Assembly (NCBI GenBank): GCA_013407085.1
Contig: JACCGJ010014704.1
Location: 1-64,000 of the forward strand
Length of the DNA: 64,000 nucleotides
Origin: Atriophallophorus winterbourni
Taxonomy: Eukaryota > Platyhelminthes > Trematoda > Plagiorchiida > Microphallidae
Direction: 5' to 3'
Every line of letters starts with the position of its first letter. Positions within the stretch are counted from its first letter, which is position 1. Under the pieces are notes generated by a model, which worked only from the letters and a program-made list of their open reading frames with translations, did not search any database and had not been told where the DNA came from. Shown in pieces: positions 1 to 9,677 of the stretch. Both the position numbers and the translations under genes were made by a program.

Positions 1-99
1 TTATTATTATCATTATTATTATTGTTAACATTGAAACAATGGGAAAGTAGTGAGCAGTTATACTGGGAAGCCACTTCTAAATATGACGGACCACGACGT
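1..99. repeat. Short trinucleotide tract and unassigned flank
   Basis: The first ~25 bases are an imperfect (TTA)n microsatellite. The rest to about base 99 leads into the ribozyme repeat and shows no coding signal. Confidence 0.5.
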
Positions 100-480
100 T
101 CAAACAAAAAATATTAAGCGATTCTCGGTCAAGCGCATCAGACACTCAAAATGACTAAAGTATTGTGTTGCTCACATCCCCCGCACTTACACATTACTAA
201 CGGTTTCTGGCTGTTTGCCGTCATCCGGCGGATACAAAGAGATTAGTTTTAGTGAGCCTTGAAACAGTGGATAAATGGTAAACAAAGTTATACTTGAATG
301 CCACTGTTGTATAGGGTTCGTACAACCAACCACGATGCTCAAACACAGAATCACATAGTGATTCTTGGTCAAGCACTCGAGGCCCTCATGGATGACCAAA
401 GTGATGTGTTGCTCACATCCCCCGCACTTACACACCACTAACGGTGTGTAGCTTCTATTCACCAGATTGGCACAACCAAC
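100..480 (-). repeat. Hammerhead-ribozyme repeat array, 241-bp subfamily, about 1.6 units
   Basis: Two unit starts, marked by the shared word gtgttgctcacatccc at 165 and about 406, give a period of ~241 bp. The same unit and period occur at 22.04-22.42 kb. The left unit carries a hammerhead core on the minus strand. In the right unit the core region diverges after ccactaacgg, so that ribozyme is lost. Tandem arrangement of short ribozyme-bearing units is the hallmark of metazoan retrozymes and of the schistosome SINE-like satellites. Confidence 0.7.
190..235 (-). ncRNA. Hammerhead ribozyme, degenerate core
   Basis: On the minus strand the core CUGAUGA appears as CGGATGA (227-221), followed by stem II GGC/GCC around loop AAACA and an intact GAAA (207-204). 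Stem III reads ACCGTT rather than the palindromic ACCGGT seen elsewhere. With one core substitution this copy is probably slow or inactive. Confidence 0.6.
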
Positions 481-499
481 AGCTGCATGAACGCTCCAC

Positions 500-935
500 A
501 CAGTGGATCGCTTAACTCAATTAAAATCATCAGTTTTCAAGTGCTCACGTCCCTTGTGCCAACACATCACAATCTGCATTAATTCCAAAGATTCATTAAA
601 CGCTTTCTTCGCCACCGGACGACATAATGGCATTCAGGGCTCTTATTGTTGTGCACCCGTTGGCTAACCAGACACATTGCTTACAAGCAGCGGTAACGAG
701 CATACTTTTAAGCGGGCATTAAACGTTAAAAAAATAGACGAGCTCGTATGATAAGACGCTACTCTCACGCTCGAATTCGTGAGGCGAAGACAAATAGGTG
801 CTTCACTTCCTGTGCCCATTTGACATGTATTTATGTACGATATTAAAAAGGTTCCAAGGTTGTCACAGCCGGGAGTGGCAGTGGGGATGAGCTCCCACTG
901 TGTATAAAATGCTCCCATATGGCGTGCGTCTCAAA
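500..935. other. Unassigned non-coding stretch
   Basis: No exon with plausible splice sites, no repeat I can match elsewhere in the window and no RNA gene were seen. Later GLMP exons would lie to the left of this region, beyond the window edge. Confidence 0.4.
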
Positions 936-939
936 CAGC

Positions 940-1445
940 CTCTGACAACCAAAGCCCAGCTCCTGGCCTGCACGTGGCGGAACTGCTTATACTGACAGGC
1001 GAAGAGGCGAAGGCGGATGACTGGCGCTTCAAAACCAGTTGGCTCCGGGCAGATGGAGCTCGTCAGCCTGGGAGGGCAGTCCGCCTAAGGGAAGGAAAAC
1101 CCTGATTCCAAACCTCCGCTGCCTTGCGGTATACTCGATTGCGGGAAAGGCTTCGGGAGTGAACCCTGAGGAAAAATCCCTGCTGCCTAGCAGGTTGCAG
1201 CTGGTCGTGCGAAGGCTAGAGAGGCGTACTCGAACAATCGCCGAGGCACTTCAAGAGAGGCGCAAGAACCCTCAAAATCGTCACCGGCTTTCGCTAATGG
1301 AAAAAAAACCGCTGCCATGCGGGAAGACTTTTGAGTCAAAGGCTCCGGGTGGGGTCCCCTAAGCTAACCCCCTATATCGGCCTTGGCAACCGGGTAGTAT
1401 GTCGCCTTCAACAAGAACCATGGAACCTACTTCAACTTCATCATG
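940..1445 (+). mobile_element. RTE-type 5' region, truncated copy
   Basis: This is a GC-rich block sharing long stretches with 13818-14200, 45.05-45.48 kb and 59.9-60.0 kb: the tgactggcgc box, the gggaaggaaaaccctgat box, and the ggctagagaggcgtactcg box with variants. In the 59.9-kb copy the last of these lies directly upstream of an AP-endonuclease open frame, so the block is the 5' untranslated part of an RTE-like non-LTR element. No endonuclease or RT follows here. The right part (1340-1410) matches 5390-5455. Confidence 0.6.
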
Positions 1446-1526
1446 TACCCTCTTCATGGTTTACTTGTTGGCACATCGTCTGTAAAGACTTATGTAATAA
1501 TAATAATAATATATTAAAAGACTGGA

Positions 1527-1700
1527 TCGAGTCAAAGTGCCGCACAGTCAGAAACTGCACGTTGGCTAAGATACTGTCAGGTTGCCTAAACCAAGAAAGA
1601 TGTAAGAAAGGGGAAATCGCAGTGAGACTCCAGCGCGTTTCCGCATGCAGCTCACTGCCGGTGGCAGTTCAAGTTAGCCCCATTGGCGCAGCGATAATAT
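1527..1700 (-). mobile_element. CR1-like element, 3'-tail fragment
   Basis: Reverse complement of the 3' tail of the CR1 copy at 8.13-9.05 kb. Shared words include aaagtgccgcacagtcag, gctaagatactgtcaggttg and gcatgcagctcactgccgg. Such 5'-truncated copies are typical of target-primed reverse transcription. Confidence 0.65.
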
Positions 1701-1834
1701 GTAGAGTATACTTGGAGAAATTGTACTCAAACTTGGTTAGTCATAATTCCTGATGAGTTTTAGCGACCCAGAGAAGGAACTTTGAAGCACTGGTAGGTTG
1801 AGTTTACGTTCAGATGATGTTTTATGTATGATAT

Positions 1835-1990
1835 TACAAGTTTGGAGATAGGCAAAGTGCCGCACAGTCATAGACTGCATGTGGAATGAGATATAGTCAG
1901 GTGAACCAGGCCTAGACATATACGAAGGAAAGGAACAATAGCATTGAGACTCAAGCGTGTTTATGCGGAACAAGATTGGCAATCGTAAAA
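1835..1990 (-). mobile_element. CR1-like 3'-tail fragment, diverged
   Basis: A more diverged copy of the same tail, with recognisable words such as caaagtgccgcacagtcat and caggcctagacata. It lies immediately downstream, in gene orientation, of GLMP exon 3, within the following intron. Confidence 0.55.
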
Positions 1991-2050
1991 CGAAAATCAA
2001 AGGCTGTGACACGAGAACACGGTAAACCACAGAAAAAGAAACAAACTCAC

Positions 2051-2272
2051 CACAAGCTTTACGAGGCCATCAGAACCGAATACGGGATCGGATGCATTAC
2101 CCGCAAAAACCAAATCGAATGTTTGACCATGTTCTAGTTTATGCACTCCGGGTTCCACGTGTGTGGTGAGGTTCCAGTGTAAGTTGTTCAACGGATAAAT
2201 CAAAAAGTGTTCCGGACCAGGCGGGGACCTCGATACATCAGCACGATCATCCAGGTCATCGTAGTCGATCAG
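2051..2272 (-). CDS. Glycosylated lysosomal membrane protein (GLMP-like), exon 3
   Basis: The exon reads 74 codons in phase 0 between an AG acceptor (ending TATCAG) and a GTGAGT donor. The peptide opens LIDYDDLDDRADVSRSPPG and aligns with the GLMP segment LLEFDSTNVSDTAAKPLGRPYPP. It then continues with NLHWNLTTHVEPGVHK, matching the family's SWNNITDSLDPA stretch. Potential N-glycosylation sites NLTT and NASD are present, as expected for a heavily glycosylated lumenal domain. The remaining exons (roughly the C-terminal half and the single membrane anchor) were not found in bases 1-2050 and should lie outside the window. Identification is by remembered family similarity and clean splice phasing. 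Confidence 0.8.
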
Positions 2273-2499
2273 CTGATACAAGAAATAATAATAAAATTAA
2301 GGCACACGCAACATTGGTGAAACATCAAGGATTGACAGATACACACGGGGCTCGGGTAAGCACAGCACGACCCATCTGGAAAATAACAGAGCGAAAAACA
2401 AGTCTTTTGAATGCACGTTAGATGCAACTCGATCGTAAATGGCATATATTGAGCAAAGCGCCCGGAAGTTTGGACGCGTTAGCCTTGTACTTCGATATG

Positions 2500-2695
2500 C
2501 TACAGAACGAGTGTGCAATTGTACAGTACTTCTGAGCGGTGCAACTACAGCCGCGCTAAACTGATTAGCCACGGGTAGTGGGCTGCATGCTGAAAAACGT
2601 TGGAGTCTCATTACCATTTCCATTCCCCTCAAATATGCTGAGGGCTGGGCAACCTGACAGTATCTTAGCCCACGTGCAGTCTATGACCGGATTTA
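2500..2695 (+). mobile_element. CR1-like 3'-tail fragment
   Basis: Plus-strand copy of the CR1 tail, with gattagccacgggtagtg, agtctcattaccatttcc and tatcttagcccacgtgcag in the same order as at 8815-8945. It lies inside the GLMP intron between exons 3 and 2. Confidence 0.65.
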
Positions 2696-2780
2696 GGATT
2701 TTACTTTTTCATGGTTGCGTGGCAGTTAAGTATTCGGTACGTGCTACCGGTGTAATGCTGTGATGATGATAATGACAATC
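2690..2780 (+). mobile_element. RTE-type 3'-end fragment with (GAT)n-like tail
   Basis: The ~90-bp word ending in gctaccggtgtaatgctg followed by gatgatgat occurs at six or more sites (2690, 6545, 14285, 17410 reversed, 19400). At 19400 it is the 3' terminus of an RTE-like element, so here it is a severely 5'-truncated insertion. Confidence 0.6.
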
Positions 2781-2782
2781 AT

Positions 2783-2917
2783 GCACACATACATACATAC
2801 ATGCATACATACATACATACAGACAACCATACATACATACATACATACATACATACATACATACATACATACATACATACATACATACATACATACATAC
2901 ATACATACATACATACA

Positions 2918-2953
<36 letters not shown>

Positions 2954-2986
2954 CATACAAATATACATACATACATACATACATGC
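2783..2986. repeat. (CATA)n microsatellite, about 200 bp
   Basis: Nearly pure CATA tetranucleotide tract, interrupted near 2820 and 2946-2965. Open frames encoding MYVC or HTYI repeats in every frame are artefacts of the repeat. CR1 3' tails in this window end in CATAC/CATA repeats, so the tract may have expanded from such a tail. Confidence 0.95.
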
Positions 2987-3139
2987 TATTGCACCAAAAG
3001 CACAGGGTACGAGAAAAGAATGATTTCGTTTACTTTATCATGTACAATCACAAGGAAATGACCATGGACGATGTAATTCAAGTTTACATGTGAACGTTTA
3101 AGTGACTCCATCCGACGGATTAGCCAGCGCATGTATGTA

Positions 3140-3400
3140 TGTATGAAAGCACAAGCCTGATCCAAGCAAAGTGCCGCACAGTCAGAGACTGCACGTGGGC
3201 TAAGATACTGTCAGGTTACCCAGGCCTAGACAGATGAGAAACAAAATAGAGATAGAGATGGTTGTGAGGCTCCAGCGTATTTCAGCATGCAGCTCACTAC
3301 CGGTGGCCAATCAATTTAGCACGATGTTAGCCGCACAGCACAGAAATACTGCACGATTGCACATCCGTGCCAAGCCAGCGCATGGTTCAATCATGGAATT
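3140..3400 (-). mobile_element. CR1-like 3'-tail copy, about 230 bp
   Basis: One of the fullest tail copies. It starts with the tail microsatellite (tgtatgtatg), then gaaagcacaagcctgatcc and the whole conserved tail through gcacagcacagaaatactgc. Reverse complement matches 8760-9000. Confidence 0.75.
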
Positions 3401-3419
3401 TTTTGAGTTTGCATGATAT

Positions 3420-3780
3420 GATGTCAACTATCTTCAGTTGACAACACAACAAAGTGAACGGCAGTGGAGCTTTATACTGGGATCACGGCGAGGCTCGTAA
3501 TTCTGAAATACATTCTGTCATTGGTGAAGTTCAAACGGGTGTTAAGGTAACTGTCGTTAGCACCTATCCTTTCGATCAAAGCTGTCTGTCCGGACATCGG
3601 GGGTAGTAATAACTTGCACTGTTAATTGAATTCATTGGATTATCAGCGTGGAGGGCACACACGGTAACACATCGAATTAGAATTAGTGAATGAACTATCG
3701 GGGGTGATCCATCACTTCCGTTTTAGCCGTACATCCAAGATAGCTGACTTTCAGATCATACGGGTGCTGGGATTAAGAGT
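3420..3780. other. Unassigned intronic sequence
   Basis: Lies within the GLMP intron between exons 3 and 2. No repeat family, exon or RNA gene recognised. Confidence 0.35.
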
Positions 3781-3794
3781 CAATGTCCATGAGG

Positions 3795-3960
3795 TATGTA
3801 TGTATGAAATCACAAGCCTGATTCAGGTAAAGTGCCAGGTAGTTATAGACTGCACGTGGACGAAGATACTGTCAGGTTGCCCAGGTCTCGACAGATACGA
3901 GAAAGGAAAATGAAGGTGGAGACAGTAAGACCAGGTGTGTAAGGGATGGCGATGTGAGTA
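3795..3960 (-). mobile_element. CR1-like 3'-tail fragment
   Basis: Begins with the short tail repeat gtatgtatgtatg and continues through gatactgtcaggttgccc. Reverse complement of the CR1 tail. Confidence 0.65.
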
Positions 3961-4129
3961 CCACATTATATGGTTTTTAAGAACACATTGGATTTCCATT
4001 GAGGTGACATTATTTTATCTGGAGGCATGAATGAGGTAGATAACATAGAGATTGAAAAGGAGACTTGAATGATATTTATATTCGTATAATCGATTCTAGC
4101 ACGATGGTTCGATGTTCTTCAATTATTTG

Positions 4130-4325
4130 CATCGGATGGTTTTTGCACGGAGGTGCACAGCACAGCTAACATCATGTTTAATTGATTTGTCACCGGTAGT
4201 GAACTGCAGGCTGGAACACGCTGGAGTCTTACTGCCACTTCTATTCCTCATATCTGTCTAGGCCTGGGCAGCCTAAAAGTATCTTAGATGACTGTGTGAC
4301 ACTTAGCCTAGATCAGACTTGTGAT
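4130..4325 (+). mobile_element. CR1-like 3'-tail fragment
   Basis: Plus-strand tail copy carrying tctgtctaggcctgggca, tatcttag and a diverged ctagatcagacttgtg. It ends about 70 bp beyond the donor of GLMP exon 2, inside the intron. Confidence 0.6.
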
Positions 4326-4392
4326 TTCGTTGTCATCGACGCACTCAGTAGGTTAGATTCAAATACAAAAAACGGTAAACTACAAATCTCAC

Positions 4393-4659
4393 CCTTGTTA
4401 AAACTGTTGCGTACGACTCGAGGATGTCGCGCAACTGGAATGCTTTCACAGGGGTTTCCGTGCTATTTGCAACAAGTTCCCAGTTAATGTCGATCGGAGC
4501 ATCAGGGTCTGAACTGTATAAAGCAAGCACAGATGGAACAATCCGATCGGAAGCGGTGAGAAGAAAATGTGAGGAATAGTTTTCGTATCTGGCGGCCATG
4601 TGAAATACATTGAAGCTGCTGCAATCCTTCGTACAACCAGGGTTCAATTGAAAGGTGAC
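4393..4659 (-). CDS. GLMP-like lysosomal membrane glycoprotein, exon 2
   Basis: Eighty-nine codons in phase 0, between acceptor TTAG and donor GTGAGA. The peptide opens VTFQLNPGCTKDCSSFNVFH and continues MAARYENYSSHFLLTASD. This lines up with the start of mature GLMP (QVSLEVIPNWLGPLQNLLHI, then RAVGTNSTLHYVW). The later INWELV matches VNWSLL, and the exon's final residues YATVLTR match SALVFTR. GLMP is a heavily N-glycosylated lumenal protein of the lysosomal membrane that stabilises the transporter MFSD1. NYSS and NSTE are candidate glycosylation sites here. Confidence 0.85.
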
Positions 4660-4697
4660 CTAACGTTTGTTAGCGGTAGTTATAAACACAGACTTAC

Positions 4698-4763
4698 ATT
4701 AGGCAGTGAAGCAACGGAGAGTTTCGTAATGATGGCGAACAAAGTAAACACGGAAAACCACAT
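4698..4763 (-). CDS. GLMP-like gene, exon 1: start codon and signal peptide
   Basis: The ATG at 4763-4761 opens a 22-codon exon that ends at a consensus GTAAGT donor (4697-4692) in phase 0. The peptide MWFSVFTLFAIITKLSVASL is a typical signal peptide: hydrophobic core, then small residues V-A-S. Fused to exon 2 it gives a cleavable leader directly ahead of the VTFQLN start of the mature chain, as in vertebrate GLMP. Too short to be found by open-reading-frame length; chosen because of leader, donor and phase. Confidence 0.78.
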
Positions 4764-4939
4764 TGCTGGATGATTGAAGCAAAGAAATAACATCACCACA
4801 TGGCACAAAATAAAATGTCAAAAACATGACAGAATGGATATTATCACATGCAATTTTCGAAAATCGATTGGGTACGAGAAAAATTCTTAGAAAGTGTGAA
4901 CGTTAGACTTAAATTCTTTAGAGCAAATCACGGCAAGTA

Positions 4940-5455
4940 TCGTTAAAATCGGTGCAATATAAGTAATGGCAGGCACTGAAAGCACTGCAGTCGTAAGTAG
5001 AGTGGACCGAAGGCTGGCTTGCCGAAATACCTCCACGTGGTGCCAGCTGGGTGGGCTCGGTTCTCCGAGCTCAGCGAAAGGTACGGCGGTGGTGTCTGAG
5101 GGTGTGGTGGGTTTTCGCCTGGCAAGCGTTCTCCCTATAAAAAGCCACAAAAATCCAATGATGACATCACGACGCGGCGGATGTGACTCGCCGCTCCAAA
5201 AGTCACTGCCCCTTGTCCTATCCAAGGACATTGTATGGTGCACAGGCAAAAACTGAAGTCACCAACCTATCAACGGGGTTATCGGGCTCCGAACTGGAAA
5301 TTCCCAGAAAAGGGCGTATGAACCGCTTCGTCGGTCACCGGCCACCGATAGGTGCGAACCTCTCTCGCTCCACTGCCTTGTGGGTAAAGGCTCGGGGTGG
5401 GACCCCCTAAACGAAATCTCCCCTACTTCGGTGTAGGCAACCGGGTAGTATCATG
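4940..5455 (+). mobile_element. GC-rich RTE-type 5' region, second subfamily
   Basis: The right part (5390-5455: ggctcggggtgggacccc, gtaggcaaccgggtagtat) matches 1340-1410. The left part is GC-rich and unlike its AT-rich surroundings. Open frames on both strands here lack any family resemblance and are treated as artefacts. The block lies just upstream of the GLMP start, so a promoter role for GLMP cannot be excluded. Confidence 0.45.
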
Positions 5456-6110
5456 CCTACGTTCAACGATGCCGATGACAACGCTTTGTACCCCCTTCTC
5501 GCTTTGTACACCTCATTATTTATGTTGAACGGCACTATATCTGTATCAGATTGTGCAAATATAATAATAAATAATAAGTGGACCGAATATGTAATCGGTA
5601 CCGTAAATAGATATGAACCATTATTTGGCTTCACTATGAACCTGTGTTCGTTCTCTTTCATCGCTGTACAGGTTTCCTATCCATTGTAAAATGGAAGAAG
5701 ATACGAATCCAAAGACCTGTAGTGGATGAGTGGACGTGTATCGTAGAATAGCATCTGTATTAATTGGTTTCCAATAGACTGACGCTTTCACCTTCTTATC
5801 CAAAAATGAAGGAGTGCATGTGCCAGATTCTATCTCCTTTAGGACAATAATACTTGGTTCAAGCTCCTTCAAATAGTTAAAAATGCTTAAAACCGTTCAA
5901 AATTTATTATGGAGAATACGTAATCGACATAGTGCCATCATAACTTTGGATTTATCTCTTCATTGTTAAGGGAATTGCTTTCGAAGTGTAGATAATCGTC
6001 AGTACTATTGGTGAACTGGTTCCAAACCCTTCTGTTTTACTAAATACAAAGTGGTTGGGTTTTTAAACAATAAGATACGCCGTTTGAGTGTCCACTGGCT
6101 TATCGTTTAA
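5456..6110. other. Unassigned sequence
   Basis: Open frames of 70-85 codons exist on both strands but overlap each other and match nothing I recognise. No splice-consistent exon found. Confidence 0.3.
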
Positions 6111-6214
6111 ATCTCAAAATGCAGGGTAATATTTTCAAACTTGTCTGGTCGCGTCGTCTACTCTGCCTTCACAAGGAACTCCCCGATTTCCTTCCATGGC
6201 TGAACGTCAGCAAA

Positions 6215-6632
6215 AAGCGGCACGTTTCAAGTATCTTGGCTCATTTCGCAATGGTTAGTTACGCTTCAGGATATGTCCGGAAACCGTGTTCAATGGCGGT
6301 CTTGCACTAAGCATCTTCTTGGAGTGTTTGCATAACCTTGTATGTTGTCAAGCGGAGTGGCGAGAAAAGCTTGTTATGATGCATTACAGTGAAAGCCGCA
6401 AGGAAGCTGCCGTGCTGATGTTGCTCTACTCGTTCACGAAACTTGTTTGAATGCATGTTCCATTCGAGGTGTAGGCACCTCTTCCCAGTCTGTTTGTGCT
6501 TACTCTTCTATAGAAGCCGTAGCAATTTAAGTCCCACCCTTCCCCATCTTTTAGTATTTTACTTTTTCATGGTTGTATGGCAGTTACGCATTCGGTACGT
6601 GCTACCGGTGTAATGCTGTTTGTGATGATGAT
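6215..6632 (+). mobile_element. RTE-type 3'-end fragment, about 400 bp
   Basis: Collinear with 19105-19490: both carry ttcgcaatggtt, tcaggatatgtcc, gtcttgcactaagcatcttctt, gaaagccgcaaggaagct and the terminal gctaccggtgtaatgctg box. In the 18-19.5-kb copy this is the end of an RTE element, so this is a 5'-truncated relative ending in gatgatgatg. Confidence 0.7.
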
Positions 6633-6871
6633 GTGCGTCATTTATCACAGTCTCAAATAGACCGATCTTGACTGCCCATAGTTTGAAGGTTAGAAGGTAA
6701 TCATTATACGCCATACGTCTGCGTTCTTTAGCTGTTCCTCCTAATGTAGTTAGATGTTTTGTTTTTTCCTGCATTGTTCTTATTTTAATCTACGCATTGC
6801 CTATAATAATTCTTGGTCTTTTTGAAAAGGATTTTTTAATGATCAGAAGAGGAATCTAATTAATTTCAAGA

Positions 6872-8064
6872 TTGAGCTCTTTCTCTACCGAGTTAATTCG
6901 TGATATGATCGTCCTTTTTAACTTCGCGATCGACGATGTCCTGAGAAAAGCTTTAGCTGGCCTGGTGGGCACAGGTGTTGAACTTCTGCCGGGTGAGCGA
7001 GCGACCGATCTAGAGTATGCCTATGACATCGCACTTCTGGGAGATGACCCTCATATAATGCAACAAGCCCTGGACCGCCTGGCACTTGAAGCTTCAAGGT
7101 ATGGCATGTGCTTTGCGCCTAACAAGTGTAAAACACTTACCCAGGATTGGAGCGGCTCTCTTCCAAACCTAACTGTGTGCGATGTCAATCTTGAATTGGT
7201 CGACAGCTTTGTTTACCTTGGCAGTTGTATCTCCGCTGGCGGTTGTGTCGAGGACGAGATCTCACATCGTGTTCGCAAAGCGGGTGCAGCGTTTGCTAAC
7301 CTTCGCCACCTGTGGCGTCGACGCGATGTTTCACTCCATACTAAAGGCCGAGTGTACAACGCAGTGGTGCGTGCTACACTCCTTTATGGCTGCGAAACCT
7401 GGTCTATCCGAGCGGAAGATGTCCGTCGGCTTTCTGTTTTTGATACCCGTTGCCTGCGTAGAATTGCTCGCATTCGGTTGCAGCATCGTGTTACAAATAT
7501 AGATGTCTGCAAGCGGGTGTTAGGACCAGGTGGCCACGGACTGAGGAAATGCTGATGCTTGCTCGCTTGCGATGGTTGGGACATGTTTTTAAGAAGCCTA
7601 CTCACCGTTTACCGTACCGCGCCTTATTCGCAGAGCCTAGCAGAAGCTGGGAGAACAGATCGTGGTGCCAGTCCATGACGTGGCGCGTTGGGATGAAGAA
7701 ACTCACCGTAGCGCTAGGCTCAGTTGGCGTATTCGTTTGCCTGGGTGGGGTCCAAAAGCTCCACCTAATAGTTGGCTGGAAACCTTACGCGATATGGCTA
7801 CAAACCGAAGTCAGTGGCGCAAGTGTATTTTATTATGTGTCATAATTTTTTATCCGGTATTATTTTACATAAAAACACAAAAAAACAAAAAATCGCATGC
7901 AGTGAAACTACAAAAACAAGCTGCTTTTTTGTGCATTTGCTTTTGCGTATTCCGCTTGGCTGCTTTGCCTTTTTCCACGCCTTGCTTAATCTGCTTTTCT
8001 GCTATCATATTGCTGGCACTTTGTCTGGCTCCAGACTTGTGCTTCATGATGATGATGATGATGA
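6872..8064 (+). mobile_element. RTE-like element, 5'-truncated, RT C-terminal half and 3' end
   Basis: The main open frame (6872-7555, 227 codons) contains FAIDDVLRKAL and the palm motif LEYAYDIALLGDD, a YAYD variant of the usual YADD. It continues with the RTE connector words SFVYLGSCISAGG, RATLLYGCETWSIRAEDVRR and FDTRCLRRIARIR. A frameshift near 7550 moves the reading into MLMLARLRWLGHVFKKP (7549 on), and later WLETLRDMATNRSQWR at ~7770. The copy is therefore broken. The 3' end is a perfect (ATG)n run at 8046-8064, the sort of microsatellite tail RTE elements carry. Reverse transcriptase fingers and the endonuclease are missing. Confidence 0.85.
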
Positions 8065-8150
8065 TATGAGCCCACGTGCAGTCTCTGACTGTGCGGCACT
8101 TTGCCTGGATCAGACTTGTGCTTTCATACCATACCATACTATACCGGTGG
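8065..8150 (+). mobile_element. CR1-like 3'-tail fragment
   Basis: Contains gcccacgtgcagtctctgac and gatcagacttgtgctttc, ending in the tail repeat cataccataccatac. The next CR1 copy starts right at this tail. Confidence 0.65.
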
Positions 8151-9050
8151 GACCGCCCACTGAACATTAATAAGAGCAAACTCTTATCAGCACTGGGTGA
8201 TAAGATGTCGGTTCAGATGTCGGGAAATTCCCTCAGTGTTAACGCCGGACAGTGTGTTTAGGATTTGGGAGTACTGGTTAAGGCTGGCTTCAAATGGGAG
8301 GACCAATGTGCCGCTTCAGCTCAGCGTGCACGCAAGGTAATTTTTCGGCTGAAATCAGTGCTATCGAGCAGAAGACCCGATGTATTCCTGCCACTGTACA
8401 AGGCATTAGTTCGGCCGCATCTAGAATATTGTGTTGAGGCGTGGTGTCCTCACTACAAAAAGGAGATCCTCCGACTTGAAAGCGTACAGCGCCTGGCAAC
8501 TAGCACGATTGAGTGTCAGCGAAGGAAACCGTACGCTGCACACCTGATGTCTCTCGATCTTTTCTCCCTTAGGTGCTGTCGTTTAAGAGGTGGCTTAATT
8601 GAAACCTTCAAGGTCTTGAAGGGTTTAAGTGGCTTGCCAGTGAACGACTTCTTTACCTTAAATCACAAACTGGGCACCCGGGGTTATTCATTTAAAATTA
8701 CTAAGATGCGATGTCGGCTAGACTCCAGGAAACACTTTTTCAGCCTTAGAGTGGTAAACCTGCACGCATGTGCAATCGTGCAGTATTTCTGTGCTGTACG
8801 CTAACCTCATGCTAACTTGATTGGCCAACGGGTAGTTGAGCTGCATGCGAAACACCTGGAGTCCTACTACCATTTCTATTTCTATTCACCCGCTCATCTC
8901 TGTCTAGGCCTGGGAACTGACATTATCTTAGCCCACTTGCAGTCTCTGACGGCGGCACTTTGCCTGATCAGGCTTGTGCTTTCATTCCAGAGTGGTAAAC
9001 TTCTGGAACATTCTTTCAGAAGAACTTATATCCTGCAGTTCCGTCTCGAG
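8130..9050 (+). mobile_element. CR1-like element, C-terminal RT region and complete 3' tail
   Basis: The translation contains LNINKSKLLSA, then after one stop DLGVLVKAGFKWEDQCA, LYKALVRPHLEYCVEAWCPH, and RKHFFSLRVVNL: the order found in the C-terminal RT/linker of CR1/Jockey-group elements. The stop near 8259 shows decay. The ~230 bp after the coding part (8760-9000) is the master for the many short tail copies in this window (1.5, 1.8, 2.5, 3.1, 3.8, 4.1, 9.4/13.4, 20.0 kb). Confidence 0.8.
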
Positions 9051-9385
9051 CTTTAAGCAGGGTTTGGACCGCAACTGAATGCTCTCCCGTATTGCTATAC
9101 AAGCTTAGTTAGATCACCTTTTAGCGTTATCCCATAAATCAAGTAAATGCTAGAGTTTTCTGTTTTTTTATACACGATTCTACTTCAGCTGACCTCCCAC
9201 CGTGCTATAGCGTGTTGCTCCCTAAATACAATCCGGATAATCTCTTGGCGTCGTGATCATCGAAGATTTCAAACAGACAATAAAAAATAAAACGTTTCAG
9301 CAGTGGTGGGTGCTTCTCTACAGCTTTCCACCGAAAGAAATTCTGCACGCTCGATTGGCTCATTAGCCACATACTGTCCTGTGCA
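9050..9385. other. Unassigned sequence
   Basis: No gene or repeat match seen. It separates the CR1 copy from the tail fragment interrupted by the LTR element. Confidence 0.35.
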
Positions 9386-9389
9386 AACT

Positions 9390-9445
9390 GAACTGAACTG
9401 AACATAGTGCCACACAGCCTTAAACCTCACGTGGGCTAAGATACT
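9390..9445 (-). mobile_element. CR1-like tail, left half, split by the LTR retrotransposon
   Basis: Ends with cacgtgggctaagatact. The right half resumes at 13413 with atactgtcaggttgcccac. Removing the LTR element and one atact copy restores the continuous tail sequence seen at 3200 and 20085. Confidence 0.8.
9441..9445. repeat. Target-site duplication, left copy (atact)
   Basis: Five bases directly outside the left LTR, identical to 13413-13417 outside the right LTR. Confidence 0.85.
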
Positions 9446-9640
9446 CGTAACGAGATAGAGTGAATGATACTTCCAAAAGAATGAGAAGATAACGCCTGAT
9501 ATAAAGGCTTTAATCAACTATAGATTGGGCATATAGACTGTAACGAGAAAAGAGAACTGTTAACGGAGTAAAGCAAGTACAATATGTTTAATATACGTGT
9601 GTGTTTATAAAGAAGGAAAGGTATGGAAAATAATACGACA
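9446..9640 (-). repeat. 3' LTR of CsRn1-like retrotransposon, 195 bp
   Basis: Matches 13218-13412 with four substitutions and two single-base indels. On the element strand it begins TGTCG; the last base is changed (ACG instead of ACA). It contains TATA-like TTTATAAA and the 14-mer (9509-9522) complementary to the primer-binding position. Confidence 0.92.
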
Positions 9641-9662
9641 TTCTTCCCGGCGGGAAAGAAAT
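9641..9662 (-). other. Polypurine tract
   Basis: On the element strand the bases GGGAAGAA directly precede the 3' LTR. This is the expected position and composition for the plus-strand DNA primer. Confidence 0.6.
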
Positions 9663-9677
9663 GTATGTTATAATAAG

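Noticed and set aside
2709..3061. Several overlapping open frames encoding MYVC or HTYI repeats on both strands
   Set aside because: They are translations of the (CATA)n microsatellite in each frame.
4887..5249. 120-codon minus-strand frame upstream of the GLMP start
   Set aside because: Lies in a GC-rich repeat-like block with open frames on both strands and no family likeness; the real first exon is at 4763-4698.
8046..8064. (ATG)n run as a coding start cluster
   Set aside because: It is the microsatellite tail of the RTE copy ending there; similar GAT/ATG tails end the copies at 2.78, 6.63 and 14.34 kb.
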